A stretch of DNA of 64,000 bases. Source: JAFGPS01 sp964628465. GTDB taxonomy: Bacteria > Planctomycetota > Phycisphaerae > Sedimentisphaerales > Anaerobacaceae. Shown in pieces: positions 7,138 to 16,776 of this stretch. Both the position numbers and the translations under genes were made by a program. The DNA lies in NCBI GenBank assembly GCA_964628465.1, contig CAZVOA010000014.1:1-64000 (forward strand), read 5' to 3'. The notes beneath the pieces were generated by a model. The model was not told the origin of the DNA and ran no database searches. It saw only the letters and a list, made by a program, of their open reading frames with translations. How positions within the stretch are numbered: the first letter of the stretch is position 1; every line of letters begins with the position of its first letter.

Positions 7138-8256
7138 ATGAACTCAAGGCAGCGCGTTCTTAATGCTCTGAATCGTATTATTCCTGATAGAGTACCGATT
7201 GACTTCGGCGGCGTTCTTTCAGGAATCCACTGGAAAGCGTACCTGAATTTAATTAATTATCTCGGTATAAAAGATGAGTTGAAATTTCTTGATCCTGTTC
7301 AGCAGCTCGCGGAACCATGCGAAGAGCTATTGCGGCGTTTTCATGCCGATATTCGGTATATTTCATTTAATCCGCAATTCAATCCCAATAATCAAAATAG
7401 TTTCACAGATGAATTTGGCGTAACCTGGGAATTTCAGGATGAGCAGCATTATTATATGAATACCGCAAATCATCCTCTTGCGGGTGCATCTATAACGGAG
7501 ATTGAGAATTATTCTTTTAATAATCCCGCAAATCAAAACCTTTTAACCGATATTCGCGAACAAGCTTTAGCCAAATCTCAAAATGGAGCGTTTGCATTAT
7601 CTACAGGAATTGGCGGCTCGGTTCTCGAAACCTGCTCCAACTTGCGCGGGGTTGAAAATTGGTTTATAGATACAATAGAAAACCCCCTGCTTTGCGAAAC
7701 ATTGCTTGATAAAGTTTTGAAATACTGGAGTGAGTTTTATACGGATTTATTAAAAGAAGTCGGGGACATTGTTGATATTGTAATAATAGGTGACGATTTA
7801 GCCGGGCAGAACGGGCCGCTGTTTTCGCTGGATTTCTATCGCCGTATGCTCAAACCAAGACAAAAAGAGCTTATAAAACACATCAAATCCTTAACAAATG
7901 CGAAAATCTGCTATCATACCTGCGGCTCATGTTTTGATTTCATTCCCGACCTGATAGACATCGGAATAGACATTCTTAATCCTATACAAATCGGACTTAA
8001 AAATATGGAACCTCAAAAAATCAAAAATGAATTCGGGAAATATATTTCTCTGTGGGGTGGAGCAATAAATAACAATCAGCTTCTGTCCTTTTCCGAGCCG
8101 GAAAAAATCAAAAATGAGGTAAAAAATAATATAAAAATTTTCAAGCAAAGGTCCGGATATATCTTCAGTAATACCCATAATATCCAGTTTGACGTTCCAC
8201 CGGAAAATATTTTAACGCTATTTGAGGCCGCTTTTGAATTTTCCGCCCGCGAATAA
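7138..8256 (+). CDS. UroD-like (MtaA/CmuA-type) methyltransferase
   Basis: A 372-residue protein of the uroporphyrinogen decarboxylase superfamily. It begins MNSRQRVLNALNRIIPDRVPIDFGG, the usual start of the methylcobalamin-dependent methyltransferase branch. It carries ICYHTCGSC, the His-x-Cys type zinc site of MtaA/MtbA/CmuA-like enzymes, which heme-pathway HemE lacks. It is therefore more likely a methyl-transfer enzyme acting with a corrinoid partner than HemE, but no corrinoid protein lies nearby. ATG 7138 starts five bases after the accD stop and has no SD site, so translation is probably coupled. Pairing with accD has no obvious metabolic logic. Confidence 0.8.
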   Translation: MNSRQRVLNALNRIIPDRVPIDFGGVLSGIHWKAYLNLINYLGIKDELKFLDPVQQLAEPCEELLRRFHADIRYISFNPQFNPNNQNSFTDEFGVTWEFQDEQHYYMNTANHPLAGASITEIENYSFNNPANQNLLTDIREQALAKSQNGAFALSTGIGGSVLETCSNLRGVENWFIDTIENPLLCETLLDKVLKYWSEFYTDLLKEVGDIVDIVIIGDDLAGQNGPLFSLDFYRRMLKPRQKELIKHIKSLTNAKICYHTCGSCFDFIPDLIDIGIDILNPIQIGLKNMEPQKIKNEFGKYISLWGGAINNNQLLSFSEPEKIKNEVKNNIKIFKQRSGYIFSNTHNIQFDVPPENILTLFEAAFEFSARE

Positions 8257-8411
8257 TCGTCCTATAACAATCAGCTTTATTATCAAGATCATAAGACAAA
8301 TAACCGCTTAAACAATATTTAATTGCTTCCAAAGGTGTAACTTTGTAAAATTTATTATTTAATGTAACTCTGATAGCGATTATTTACGACAATATTAATT
8401 ATTAAGGGACA

Positions 8412-8442
8412 TTGATTAAATAAAATGTGTATCTGGTATAAT
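8412..8442 (+). promoter_or_regulatory. Promoter-like sequence for the sugar-lipid cluster
   Basis: TATAAT at 8437-8442 lies 13 bases before the ATG at 8456. TTGATT at 8412-8417 is a weak -35 box with a 19-base spacer. Transcription would start near 8449, leaving a very short leader that contains only the AGAGG SD-like bases. Confidence 0.45.
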
Positions 8443-8455
8443 GCAGAGGTTTTGA

Positions 8456-9862
8456 ATGCCAATAGATGACATGGAAAAACAGAAAGTCAGAACTCCGGAT
8501 TACTGGCGCAAAAAAAATTCTTACTATTATACATGGCTTGACAAAGTATATTCGTTGAATGTGCGCCAGGGCAGTCGTGTTTTGCATGTAGGCTGCGAAG
8601 CCGGTGACCTTCTCGCGGCGGTTAAACCTTCCTATGGTGTTGGTATAGATACAGACGAAGGAATGATTAAAGCGGCGAAACAGCGGTTTCCAGATTACCA
8701 TTTTGAAGTGCAGGATACGAATAATATTCATCTCGATGGCACATTTGATTACATTTTAATTTGTAATTCTATCGGAAGCTGGTCAGATATACAGGCGGTA
8801 CTCGAAAATCTTCGTCAATATACCCACGCAGATACACGTGTTATTATTACGTATTACAGTTACCTTTGGGAAGGACTTTTAAGGGCAGGTTCTGTTTTCG
8901 GAATGCGCAGGCCGAACAATTACCAGAACTGGCTGCCCCCGGAAGATATTATGAACCTTCTTTCTTTAAGTGGATATGACACAATCCGCAGAGAAAGTAT
9001 GATGATGTCCCCCAAATGGATTCCGATTTTGTCAGCTTTCTGCAATCGGATTTTGTCACTATTACCAATTTTCCGCGCGTTGAACTTAATAAATCTTGTT
9101 ATTGCGCGTCCTGAACCTGTACCTAAAAAAGCTGATGATATATCTATTTCCGTTATCGTGCCATGCCGAAACGAAAAAGGAAACATCGAAGACGCTATAA
9201 AAAGAATTCCTCGTATGGGGAAATTTACTGAAATCATTTTTGTTGATGGGAATAGTACAGACGGTACGGCTGACGAAATTGAAAAGCAGATTAAAAAATA
9301 TCCAGACAAACAAATACAGCTAATCCATCAGGGCGATGGAATCGGCAAAGGTGACGCGGTGCGCAAAGGCTTCGCGGCCGCCAAAGGTGACATTCTTGTA
9401 ATACAGGACGCGGATTTAACCGCCCCACCGGAGGATTTACCAAAATTCTTTAATGCACTTTGCCAGGGAAAAGGTGAATACATCAACGGCTCACGGCTTG
9501 TTTATCCTATGGAAAAACAAGCGATGCGATTTCTGAATTTACTGGCAAACAAATTTTTCGGAATGCTTTTCACATGGCTGCTCAACCAGCGGTTTCGCGA
9601 TACATTGTGCGGCACCAAGATGCTCAGCCGCAAACACTACGATATTCTCGCCGCAAATCGTGACTTTTTCGGTGATTTTGACCCGTTTGGTGATTTCGAT
9701 TTAATCTTCGGCTCGGTCAAGCAGAATTTCAAGGTAGCGGAAGTTCCCGTGACATATCGGGCAAGAACCTACGGCTCAACAAATATTTCTCGTTTTCGTC
9801 ATGGATGGCTGCTCTTGAAAATGAGCTGGCTCGCGTTCAAAAAATTCAAATGGAAAAGCTGA
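8456..9862 (+). CDS. Fused methyltransferase and GT2 glycosyltransferase
   Basis: A 468-residue two-domain protein. Residues ~20-220 are a class I SAM-dependent methyltransferase (VLHVGCEAGD at 42-51). Residues ~229-468 are a GT2 glycosyltransferase of the dolichyl/polyprenyl-phosphate sugar synthase type: SVIVPCRNEKGN at 232-243, DGNSTDGT at 264-271, QDADLT at 317-322 with the DXD-type metal site. The GT2 half probably loads a hexose onto polyprenyl phosphate at the membrane, the donor used by GT-C enzymes such as the two encoded downstream. The methyltransferase acceptor is unknown. It is first gene of a tight operon, with four bases to the next start. Confidence 0.85.
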   Translation: MPIDDMEKQKVRTPDYWRKKNSYYYTWLDKVYSLNVRQGSRVLHVGCEAGDLLAAVKPSYGVGIDTDEGMIKAAKQRFPDYHFEVQDTNNIHLDGTFDYILICNSIGSWSDIQAVLENLRQYTHADTRVIITYYSYLWEGLLRAGSVFGMRRPNNYQNWLPPEDIMNLLSLSGYDTIRRESMMMSPKWIPILSAFCNRILSLLPIFRALNLINLVIARPEPVPKKADDISISVIVPCRNEKGNIEDAIKRIPRMGKFTEIIFVDGNSTDGTADEIEKQIKKYPDKQIQLIHQGDGIGKGDAVRKGFAAAKGDILVIQDADLTAPPEDLPKFFNALCQGKGEYINGSRLVYPMEKQAMRFLNLLANKFFGMLFTWLLNQRFRDTLCGTKMLSRKHYDILAANRDFFGDFDPFGDFDLIFGSVKQNFKVAEVPVTYRARTYGSTNISRFRHGWLLLKMSWLAFKKFKWKS

Positions 9863-9866
9863 ATCT

Positions 9867-10661
9867 ATGGGACTTCTCGATTTATTAAAACTGCCTCAGG
9901 TAAAAACCGCAATAGATATGGATGATTGTGCTTTGACTTTGCTGCACAAGCAAATCCTGATGGAGAAGAAATTTCTTCTAAAAGTTTACGAGAATTTCTA
10001 CCGCGATTTAATGTCGCATATTCCTGACCATGAAAACGGCACACTTATCGAATTAGGAAGCGGCGCCGGATTTATAAAACAAATGTATCCGAAGGTTCAG
10101 ACATCAGATGTTCTGGATTTGCCTGACCTTGACAGAGTATTTGACGCGACAAAAATGCCTTTCGATAACAGTTCCGTAGATGCGATATTGATGATAAATG
10201 TTCTTCATCATATAAAAAATGTCGAAATGTTTTTCGCTGAAGTGACACGTATTTTGAAATATGAAGGCCGAATAGTTATGATAGAACCGGCCAACACACT
10301 CTGGTCACGATTTGTTTATTCAAGATTCCACCATGAGGTTTTCGACCCGGACGCAGACTGGCAGGTTGAAGGAGCGAGCCATTTGCTTGATGGAAATGAC
10401 GCTCTTGCATGGGTAATATTTAACAGGGATAAAAAATTATTTGAAAAGAAATATCCTGAACTTAACATTATTAAAATCTACAATCATACGCCCGTCTCTT
10501 ATTTGATTAGCGGAGGATTTACTTTGAAACAACTCCTTCCATCATGGATGTATGCCCCGGTCAGGTGTACCGAGTCACTTTTTCAATTTACAAGCGGCTT
10601 AACAGGTATGTTCCAAACAATTGTATTGGAAAGGAGAAGTAATGGTAAAGCCAACGCATAA
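9867..10661 (+). CDS. SAM-dependent methyltransferase
   Basis: A 264-residue class I methyltransferase with motif I LIELGSGAGF at 60-69, the VDAILMINVLHHIKN segment (motif IV region) and EGRIVMIEPAN. This resembles the UbiE/Methyltransf_11 group. It starts four bases after the fusion gene and its last 20 bases overlap the following membrane-protein gene, so the three are surely co-transcribed. The small-molecule or glycolipid acceptor cannot be read from sequence. Its 3' end carries the same TTGTATTGGAAA word that precedes the second membrane-protein paralogue, which marks a duplication boundary. Confidence 0.85.
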   Translation: MGLLDLLKLPQVKTAIDMDDCALTLLHKQILMEKKFLLKVYENFYRDLMSHIPDHENGTLIELGSGAGFIKQMYPKVQTSDVLDLPDLDRVFDATKMPFDNSSVDAILMINVLHHIKNVEMFFAEVTRILKYEGRIVMIEPANTLWSRFVYSRFHHEVFDPDADWQVEGASHLLDGNDALAWVIFNRDKKLFEKKYPELNIIKIYNHTPVSYLISGGFTLKQLLPSWMYAPVRCTESLFQFTSGLTGMFQTIVLERRSNGKANA

Positions 10662-12495
10662 AAGGATAACAGGCAGAAGGAAATTAGAAGTAACTCAGCT
10701 TTCCAAATCGACATTTAATCCTGAACAGAATAACAGGAAAATGGAGCTTATCATCTGTATTATTCTTTTCATTTTTGGTGTTTATCAGTCAGTTATATTT
10801 TACGGTCACCAAATTGTCCCCAATTCCGATTTCCCGGCTTTTTATGAAGTTGGCAAAGCCCTTCTTTCTTTTGAACTTCCGGCCAGTTTTAAACGCGCAC
10901 CAGTAACAGGTATTCTGCAAAATCTTTTAACTCCTCTAATGTCGGGGAATTACCCCGAACTAAAAGCCGGATGGCTTCTGAATACTATACTGCATCCTTT
11001 TAACGCAATACTCTTTTTTTTACTGGCTAAACATCTCATAGGAAAGTCAGCCAAATGGTTCGCATTGATATGCATGATAAACGCATGGGTACTGTATTTA
11101 GTGACCGAACCAATAGCAGAAACAACGTTACTATTTTTTACGCTCTTAACTATTTACTTTATATTTCGAAGAAGCAAATGGAGCTATCTAATAGCATCAA
11201 TCGCAACAATGGTTCGATATGAATGTGCGCTTTTAATACTGGCGGCATTCCTAATTGATATAATACATAGAAAAAATCGCAGGGATTGCTTTGTCGCATT
11301 AGGCCTTTCCCTCCTCGCGGGCATTCCTCTTTTTCTATGGATGCTGGGAACCCGCTTCCATAGTGAACCAAGCTCACAGCATTATCTAAGTATTTTCAAG
11401 CAAGTGTTGTCAGGTTCATCAGAAGATATACCAAAAGACAAAATTGGCATCTTCAGACATTTGGATATTATATGGGGAGTAGGTTACAAATACCTGACTT
11501 CAATTCCATTAACATCTAATAAAAGTTTGATCAACACAGTCTTTGGTATGAACAAAATTTTTGCCATAACTTCTTTTATTCTTGGATGTGCTATTGCTGT
11601 GTACAAAAAAAACTGGAAAGTTCTTGTTCTGGCAATATTTTTGTTTCCCTATTTCCTGATTCATGCTTATTACCCTTTCCCAATTCCAAGATTTCATGTC
11701 CCGTCATTCTGGATTGCTTTTTTGATTTCTATATATGGTATTTATGAAGGATTAAATATCTTAACCCTGAAAATCGCAATCCCCAAAAAAATAATAATAT
11801 TATTGCAATTATTACTAACGACATTTTTTGCATTTTGGTTCATTGCGATTATTCCGAATCTTAAAACTTATACAAATCATTGCCACAAAGCAGTTATGAT
11901 GCCGTGGCTGGCGATTGCTGTTCTATTTCTTTTCTTAATACTATTTTTGATTTTCAGGTATAAAGGAATTGTAAGAGAACTTTGTATCATTTCTATAATG
12001 CTGGTGATAATTACCTCCAATCAGTATGATGTAGTAGTACGGCTTAACACCGGAACTTACGATGCGGAATTCAAAATGCTTGCCGACTGGTTTCGTGATG
12101 AAATACATGGCGAGGAGAAACTGGCAACTACAATGGTCAGTGTTTTAAATATTTATCTTCCACCTGAAATGCAAAAGAATCTTGTTAATTTAAGGGAAAT
12201 CAAGGGTGAGAATCTTTTGGATTATGCCGTTAAACTTCAGGAAAAGGAAGTGAAATATGTCGCTTGGGACTTGAGGATAGAAAAGATTGTGAAAGAATCT
12301 TATTACAATCTTGGACATCTGAATAATCTACGAGGATTGAAATCGCCTCAAGACACTGGCCCATATACATTTGTTACAAAAATCAAAAATGGGGATAATT
12401 TTGTTAATATTTTTAAACTTGAAGACGTAACGCCTTATATTTTACGTACTTCTACGCCTCAAATAATAAATAACTCACCAGTTAACAGCCAATAG
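10642..12495 (+). CDS. GT-C-like membrane glycosyltransferase, copy 1
   Basis: A 617-residue polytopic membrane protein with around ten hydrophobic segments and a C-terminal soluble part (from ~residue 475). The first periplasmic loop carries NSDFPAFYEVG, an acidic motif placed like the catalytic Asp of GT39/ArnT-type GT-C enzymes. TMVRYECALLIL is shared with the next gene. It probably transfers a sugar from a polyprenyl-phosphate donor, which the upstream GT2 would make. ATG 10642 has a perfect GGAGAAG SD site, so I reject the in-frame start at 10621. The start lies 20 bases inside the previous gene. Confidence 0.75.
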   Translation: MVKPTHKRITGRRKLEVTQLSKSTFNPEQNNRKMELIICIILFIFGVYQSVIFYGHQIVPNSDFPAFYEVGKALLSFELPASFKRAPVTGILQNLLTPLMSGNYPELKAGWLLNTILHPFNAILFFLLAKHLIGKSAKWFALICMINAWVLYLVTEPIAETTLLFFTLLTIYFIFRRSKWSYLIASIATMVRYECALLILAAFLIDIIHRKNRRDCFVALGLSLLAGIPLFLWMLGTRFHSEPSSQHYLSIFKQVLSGSSEDIPKDKIGIFRHLDIIWGVGYKYLTSIPLTSNKSLINTVFGMNKIFAITSFILGCAIAVYKKNWKVLVLAIFLFPYFLIHAYYPFPIPRFHVPSFWIAFLISIYGIYEGLNILTLKIAIPKKIIILLQLLLTTFFAFWFIAIIPNLKTYTNHCHKAVMMPWLAIAVLFLFLILFLIFRYKGIVRELCIISIMLVIITSNQYDVVVRLNTGTYDAEFKMLADWFRDEIHGEEKLATTMVSVLNIYLPPEMQKNLVNLREIKGENLLDYAVKLQEKEVKYVAWDLRIEKIVKESYYNLGHLNNLRGLKSPQDTGPYTFVTKIKNGDNFVNIFKLEDVTPYILRTSTPQIINNSPVNSQ

Positions 12496-12540
12496 AAAAA
12501 GTTATATATATGTTTTCAATGATTGTATTGGAAAAAAGTT

Positions 12541-14349
12541 ATGGTCAAACAAAAACGTAAAATAGTTGAAAGAAGAAAAAAAGCTGTAAAAGAGGAACTT
12601 CCGGAATTAGCTGTTGACTCCGAAAAAAATGACCGGAGATTTGAGTTAATATCTATTTTCATCCTTTTTTTATACGGTTTTTACCAGTCAATTCTACTTT
12701 ATGGTCACCATACTATGCCAAGCCCCGATTTTCCATCTTTCTTTGATGTTGGACAAAAGTTATGGTCATTTCAAATTCCGACTAATTACCAGAGAGGCCC
12801 AATTTACGGCATGATATTATATCCACTAAGCCTTGTCGTAGGCGGCCAACAACCCGCATTAACCGCAGCATGGATTTTCAACTCGATATTACAGCCCTGT
12901 AATTTAATTTTGATTTATTTAATTGCGAAAAGATTCGTTGGCAAATCCGCTTTCTGGTTTGCGCTAATCTGCATTCTAAATCCCTGGCTGATTGAAGTTT
13001 TTACAAAGCCGCTGGCGGAAATTAGTATCCTGTTCTTTATGCTGATAACTTTCTTTTTAATGTTCAGGCGTTCAAAGCTTTGCTATTTGTTCGCTTCAAT
13101 CGCGACACTTGTTCGTTATGAATGCGCGTTTTTAATATTAGCGTCTTTTATCATGGACATGATATACGCCGACAGCAAAAAAGAGAGAATTCTGGCTTTT
13201 ATATATTCCGTACTGGCATCTGTCCCGATGGGTATCTGGATGATTGGAACGATTTATTTCTATCCTCATGAGGATTCAAATGCAGTTCACCCTCTCCAAT
13301 TTATGAATATACAAAAACTAACCGACATTAAAATCCTCAAAAGGGAATTTATCCTGCTTGGGGGCAGTACAATAGGACCTCTGTTCAGGTTAAGTACAAA
13401 AGCAAGTAAACATTCAGCTCAGCTATTGGATAACATAGTGATAATTATAACAAGCCTTAGTTTCATATTCGGTGTTGTTTACGGCATGGTAAGAAAACAA
13501 TGGAAGATGCTTGCACTTCTTATTTTTTTCATTTTTTATATGATTATTCATATATTGTATGATTTTTCTGAGCCAAGATTTTATGTACCCGTTCAATGGA
13601 TATTTATATTATTCTGTTTTTACGGAATCAAAAGTTTCTGGCAGATCATAAACACCAACAACAGAATTCCAAAACCTGTTATTATTATTGGACAGGCAAT
13701 TGTTCTGTTGGTTTTTTCATTCTGGATTCTATCACTGGTAAATTATTTTCCCGGACTTTCAGATTGGAGTCCGCGAACTATTTATCTCCCTTACGCAGCC
13801 GTTACCGTTTCGATACTTTCCGTCGCGGCTTATATATTTGTTTATAGGGGAAAGCAATTATGGCGCAATGTTGTAATATTATCTGTTATATGCCTGATGA
13901 TTATTTCCAATCAATATGCTGTTGCAAGTGTCATTAAAAAGGGTAATGACAACATCGAATTTAAGTTTCTGCTGGACTGGTATCTTCAGAATGCCAAGCC
14001 GGGAGAAAAAATGGTTTCTTCCATTGCCAGCTTGCTGTGGATACTAAATCCGGAAAATAAGGAATATTTCATTGTTACCGGAGAGCTCAAAGCCGACAGC
14101 CCGGGAGATTTCATCAATAATTGTTACAAAGAAGGAATTACATATATTGCATGGGATTCGAGAGCTGGATTTTCTTACGATGCTTTATTTTATAAACTGG
14201 CTAAACTTGGAAATATTGATTTTCTGCGTAACAGACAAAACATCGGACCATGTGAATATATTACGACAGTTGTCCATCCGACTATGGAAAAGCGATTTAT
14301 AAACATTTTCAGGTTGCGTCCGAGAACGGAATTACCGTCCGGGGAATAA
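12541..14349 (+). CDS. GT-C-like membrane glycosyltransferase, copy 2
   Basis: A 602-residue paralogue of the preceding gene, similar along its whole length: SPDFPSFFDVG against NSDFPAFYEVG, ATLVRYECAFLILASF against ATMVRYECALLILAAF, and LMIISNQYAVASVI against LVIITSNQYDVVVRL. The protein pair is a tandem duplication, already well diverged. The leader also repeats (ATTGTATTGGAAA at 12521-12533 against 10619-10631), but copy 2 has lost the GGAG, leaving aaaaaagtt before ATG 12541. Last gene of the cluster. No acceptor can be assigned. Confidence 0.75.
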   Translation: MVKQKRKIVERRKKAVKEELPELAVDSEKNDRRFELISIFILFLYGFYQSILLYGHHTMPSPDFPSFFDVGQKLWSFQIPTNYQRGPIYGMILYPLSLVVGGQQPALTAAWIFNSILQPCNLILIYLIAKRFVGKSAFWFALICILNPWLIEVFTKPLAEISILFFMLITFFLMFRRSKLCYLFASIATLVRYECAFLILASFIMDMIYADSKKERILAFIYSVLASVPMGIWMIGTIYFYPHEDSNAVHPLQFMNIQKLTDIKILKREFILLGGSTIGPLFRLSTKASKHSAQLLDNIVIIITSLSFIFGVVYGMVRKQWKMLALLIFFIFYMIIHILYDFSEPRFYVPVQWIFILFCFYGIKSFWQIINTNNRIPKPVIIIGQAIVLLVFSFWILSLVNYFPGLSDWSPRTIYLPYAAVTVSILSVAAYIFVYRGKQLWRNVVILSVICLMIISNQYAVASVIKKGNDNIEFKFLLDWYLQNAKPGEKMVSSIASLLWILNPENKEYFIVTGELKADSPGDFINNCYKEGITYIAWDSRAGFSYDALFYKLAKLGNIDFLRNRQNIGPCEYITTVVHPTMEKRFINIFRLRPRTELPSGE

Positions 14350-14432
14350 AAAACATTGCACATACTCATTTTTTATAAGAGTTTTAGTTGCAGAAATTAT
14401 TAAAATGGTGTAAATTACCTTGATTAAAGCTC

Positions 14433-14522
14433 GGAGAGGTGGCCGAGCGGCTTAAGGCGACGGTTTGCTAAACCGTTGTAGGGGGTAAACCCCTACCCCG
14501 GGTTCGAATCCCGGCCTCTCCG
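14433..14522 (+). tRNA. tRNA-Ser (anticodon GCU)
   Basis: A 90-base class II tRNA. The acceptor stem is GGAGAGG (14433-14439) with CCTCTCC (14515-14521) and a G discriminator at 14522. The anticodon arm CGGTTTGCTAAACCG reads AGC/AGU. A long variable arm (TAGGGGGTAAACCCCTA) and T arm GGGTTCGAATCCC are present. CCA is not encoded. It lies downstream of the GT-C pair and upstream of a strong hairpin. Confidence 0.97.
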
Positions 14523-14529
14523 TTATAAA

Positions 14530-14576
14530 AAATAATGCTATAACTTCTAAAGAATATTGATGTTATAGCATTATTT
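14530..14576. terminator. AT-rich 15-bp hairpin, probable bidirectional terminator
   Basis: AAATAATGCTATAAC (14530-14544) is perfectly complementary to GTTATAGCATTATTT (14562-14576) with a 17-base loop. It sits between tRNA-Ser (plus) and the end of the GH51 gene (minus), where a two-way terminator would be expected. Confidence 0.7.
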
Positions 14577-14610
14577 CATTTCTTATTTATCACTTTTTGA
14601 CGCTGTTATT

Positions 14611-16704
14611 TCAGGGAGCGGCGATTCGTAAAATCGTCAGGGAATTTGGTGAAAATTCGTATTTAAATTCCGGCCCGCTGATACTGATTGTTTTTTCCAC
14701 CGGTTTTACCTCGTTTGGATTTTCAAGTGTGTTTTCAGCAGTAATGCTTGCATGACCGAGCGTGAAGACTTTTGCGTTTTTGCCGAGATTTGAAATGCCG
14801 TTTATTGTAATAGTCCCGTTTACAGAATCAGCGGTTGGATTTACAATTTTGACTACAAGTTCTTTTTTGGCATTGTCCATACCGGCCAAAGCGTAAAGCT
14901 GCTGTACCCCGGTTGAACCTCCCTGCCCGCCGCGTCCACCACCAGCACCACCGCGGCCGCCGCGATTACCAGTATTGCCCGGTAAGCTCACATTGTTTGC
15001 TGACACTTCTGTTTTAAGAACCTGATCAGGTTTATTTTCGCTGAAAAGTTTTTGTACTTCGTATGAAGTCCGGCCAATTACCCTTGAGTTATCAAAACGG
15101 ATTAGATTAACTTCCCATTCGCGTGAATTAATATTTTCGAAAAGCGGAGCGTAAGAACTCATCGTGACAATGTCCGAGTTCTTTTCCATATTCATCATAA
15201 AAACAGCTTCGGCCAACGCTCCCTGTAGATTGCCGTTGCCAACGCCGCTATTAACGGCGTATTCACCGACATAAATCTTCGGGCCGTTTCTATCAGTTCT
15301 GTCGTATTGATTCGCCATACCAAAGAAACGCGAAGGATTAACGTAAAAATGTTCGTCAACTATTTCTACTTTCGCATTCGGAATACGCTCGTCTGCGATT
15401 GTGATTATGTCCGGATATTTAGCTTTGATTGCATCATAGAAAACGCGGTAGTTTTCCTGATAGATTTGGCCGCCGTTTTCATTTCCTATTTCAATATATT
15501 TAATCTTAAATGGTTCCGGATGTCCATTAGCAGCGCGTTTTGCGCCCCAGGTGGAAGTGACAGGTCCCATAGCGTATTCAAGAGCATTCAGAGCGTCCTG
15601 AACCATCGGTTGAAGTTCTTCGCCCTGAACATACTCGGACGGCTGTCTTGCGTTACAGCTCATTCCAACATTGCAAACGTACATCGCGTCGGCATTCAAA
15701 TCCTCGCAAAGCTGGAGAAGTTCATGGTAGCCTAAGCTGTAAGTATTGAAATAACCCCACACGTTATACAGGCCGCGACGCTGAGTTTTATCACCAATCG
15801 TTTCTTTCCAGTTCCATCGCGAGCTAAGACTTGCGCCTTCCACAACGCAACCTCCGGGAAAACGCATAAAGCTGGGTTTGAGAGCCGCGAGCATTTCACA
15901 AAGGTCTGTTCTCAAACCATGTCCCTTGAATGTCTTGCGAGGATATAATGACACTACATCGAGCCAGATTGTCCCTTCGGCTGCCTGAGTAATAACCAAG
16001 CGTGCCTTGGAGTTAGTCGCGTTTGCAGTCAGCGCGAGTTTGTACTCTTTCCATGCACCGCCTACATTTTCCACTTTACCGGAAGCGGCGACTGATGAGC
16101 CGTCCTCATTCTCAAGAGATATATTAAGAGTCGTTGTGCGGCTGCCCTCAGTGCGAGCATAGAAGGAAAGATCGTAGGATTCCCCCTGCTGAATATTCAT
16201 TCCCCAGAAACCTGAATTTGCAACACCATCTCGTTTTCCTGTTTTGGTTGAGGTAAGCTTGAGAGAATACGGGTTGCGTTCATTAAGAGGATTTTCTTTT
16301 ACCAGCGAAATGCTTCCTTCAGCGCCGCCATCAGCTACAAGTGACCATGCGAGAGCAGGATTATTAGAATCCCACCATTGATTATAGTGTCGGCCTTTGG
16401 CGGTGTAAATATCCCTTCCTTCCTGAGTCCATCCTTCAGGAAGATTGGTTGCCTCGAAGTCTCGATTCTGTACGAGTTCTGCACTGATGCCTCCTTCGCC
16501 GGCACGGGATATTTCCTCATAAAAAATGCCATATAAATCAGGGCTTGTTTTAACACGAGCAGCCGCCGCGTCAATAACTATAGATGGAGTTTCGACTTGA
16601 GTTGTATCGCCTGTTGCATTCTGAGCAATAGAATTTTGCGGGATAAACATCAGTAACAATGAAATAACGAACGACATAATTAAGACAAAACGAATCTTTC
16701 TCAT
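14611..16704 (-). CDS. Secreted GH51 alpha-L-arabinofuranosidase
   Basis: A 697-residue exported glycoside hydrolase. It has a signal peptide (residues 1-28, ending NSIAQ), then a stretch beginning TSPDLYGIFYEEISRAGEGG typical of GH51. A carbohydrate-binding-like insert spans ~85-255, followed by the (beta/alpha)8 core. The acid/base is E409 in IEIGNENGG, the nucleophile E481 in YVGEYAVN, and SFMRFPGGCV is conserved. A Gly/Arg-rich tract (GNRGGRGGAGGGRGGQGG) near residue 575 interrupts the C-terminal domain. It should release arabinose from plant or algal polysaccharide. SD AAGGTG precedes the ATG. The MBL-fold gene lies 72 bases upstream. Confidence 0.88.
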   Translation of the reverse strand: MRKIRFVLIMSFVISLLLMFIPQNSIAQNATGDTTQVETPSIVIDAAAARVKTSPDLYGIFYEEISRAGEGGISAELVQNRDFEATNLPEGWTQEGRDIYTAKGRHYNQWWDSNNPALAWSLVADGGAEGSISLVKENPLNERNPYSLKLTSTKTGKRDGVANSGFWGMNIQQGESYDLSFYARTEGSRTTTLNISLENEDGSSVAASGKVENVGGAWKEYKLALTANATNSKARLVITQAAEGTIWLDVVSLYPRKTFKGHGLRTDLCEMLAALKPSFMRFPGGCVVEGASLSSRWNWKETIGDKTQRRGLYNVWGYFNTYSLGYHELLQLCEDLNADAMYVCNVGMSCNARQPSEYVQGEELQPMVQDALNALEYAMGPVTSTWGAKRAANGHPEPFKIKYIEIGNENGGQIYQENYRVFYDAIKAKYPDIITIADERIPNAKVEIVDEHFYVNPSRFFGMANQYDRTDRNGPKIYVGEYAVNSGVGNGNLQGALAEAVFMMNMEKNSDIVTMSSYAPLFENINSREWEVNLIRFDNSRVIGRTSYEVQKLFSENKPDQVLKTEVSANNVSLPGNTGNRGGRGGAGGGRGGQGGSTGVQQLYALAGMDNAKKELVVKIVNPTADSVNGTITINGISNLGKNAKVFTLGHASITAENTLENPNEVKPVEKTISISGPEFKYEFSPNSLTILRIAAP

Positions 16705-16776
16705 AATACACCTTCATAATAATATTAGTATTACAATGATTGAAAATACCTCATAGTTTTTCTTCGCAAAAGTTTT

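Noticed and set aside
7138..8256. HemE (uroporphyrinogen decarboxylase) itself
   Set aside because: The YHTCG zinc site and overall sequence fit the methyltransferase branch better than the heme enzyme.
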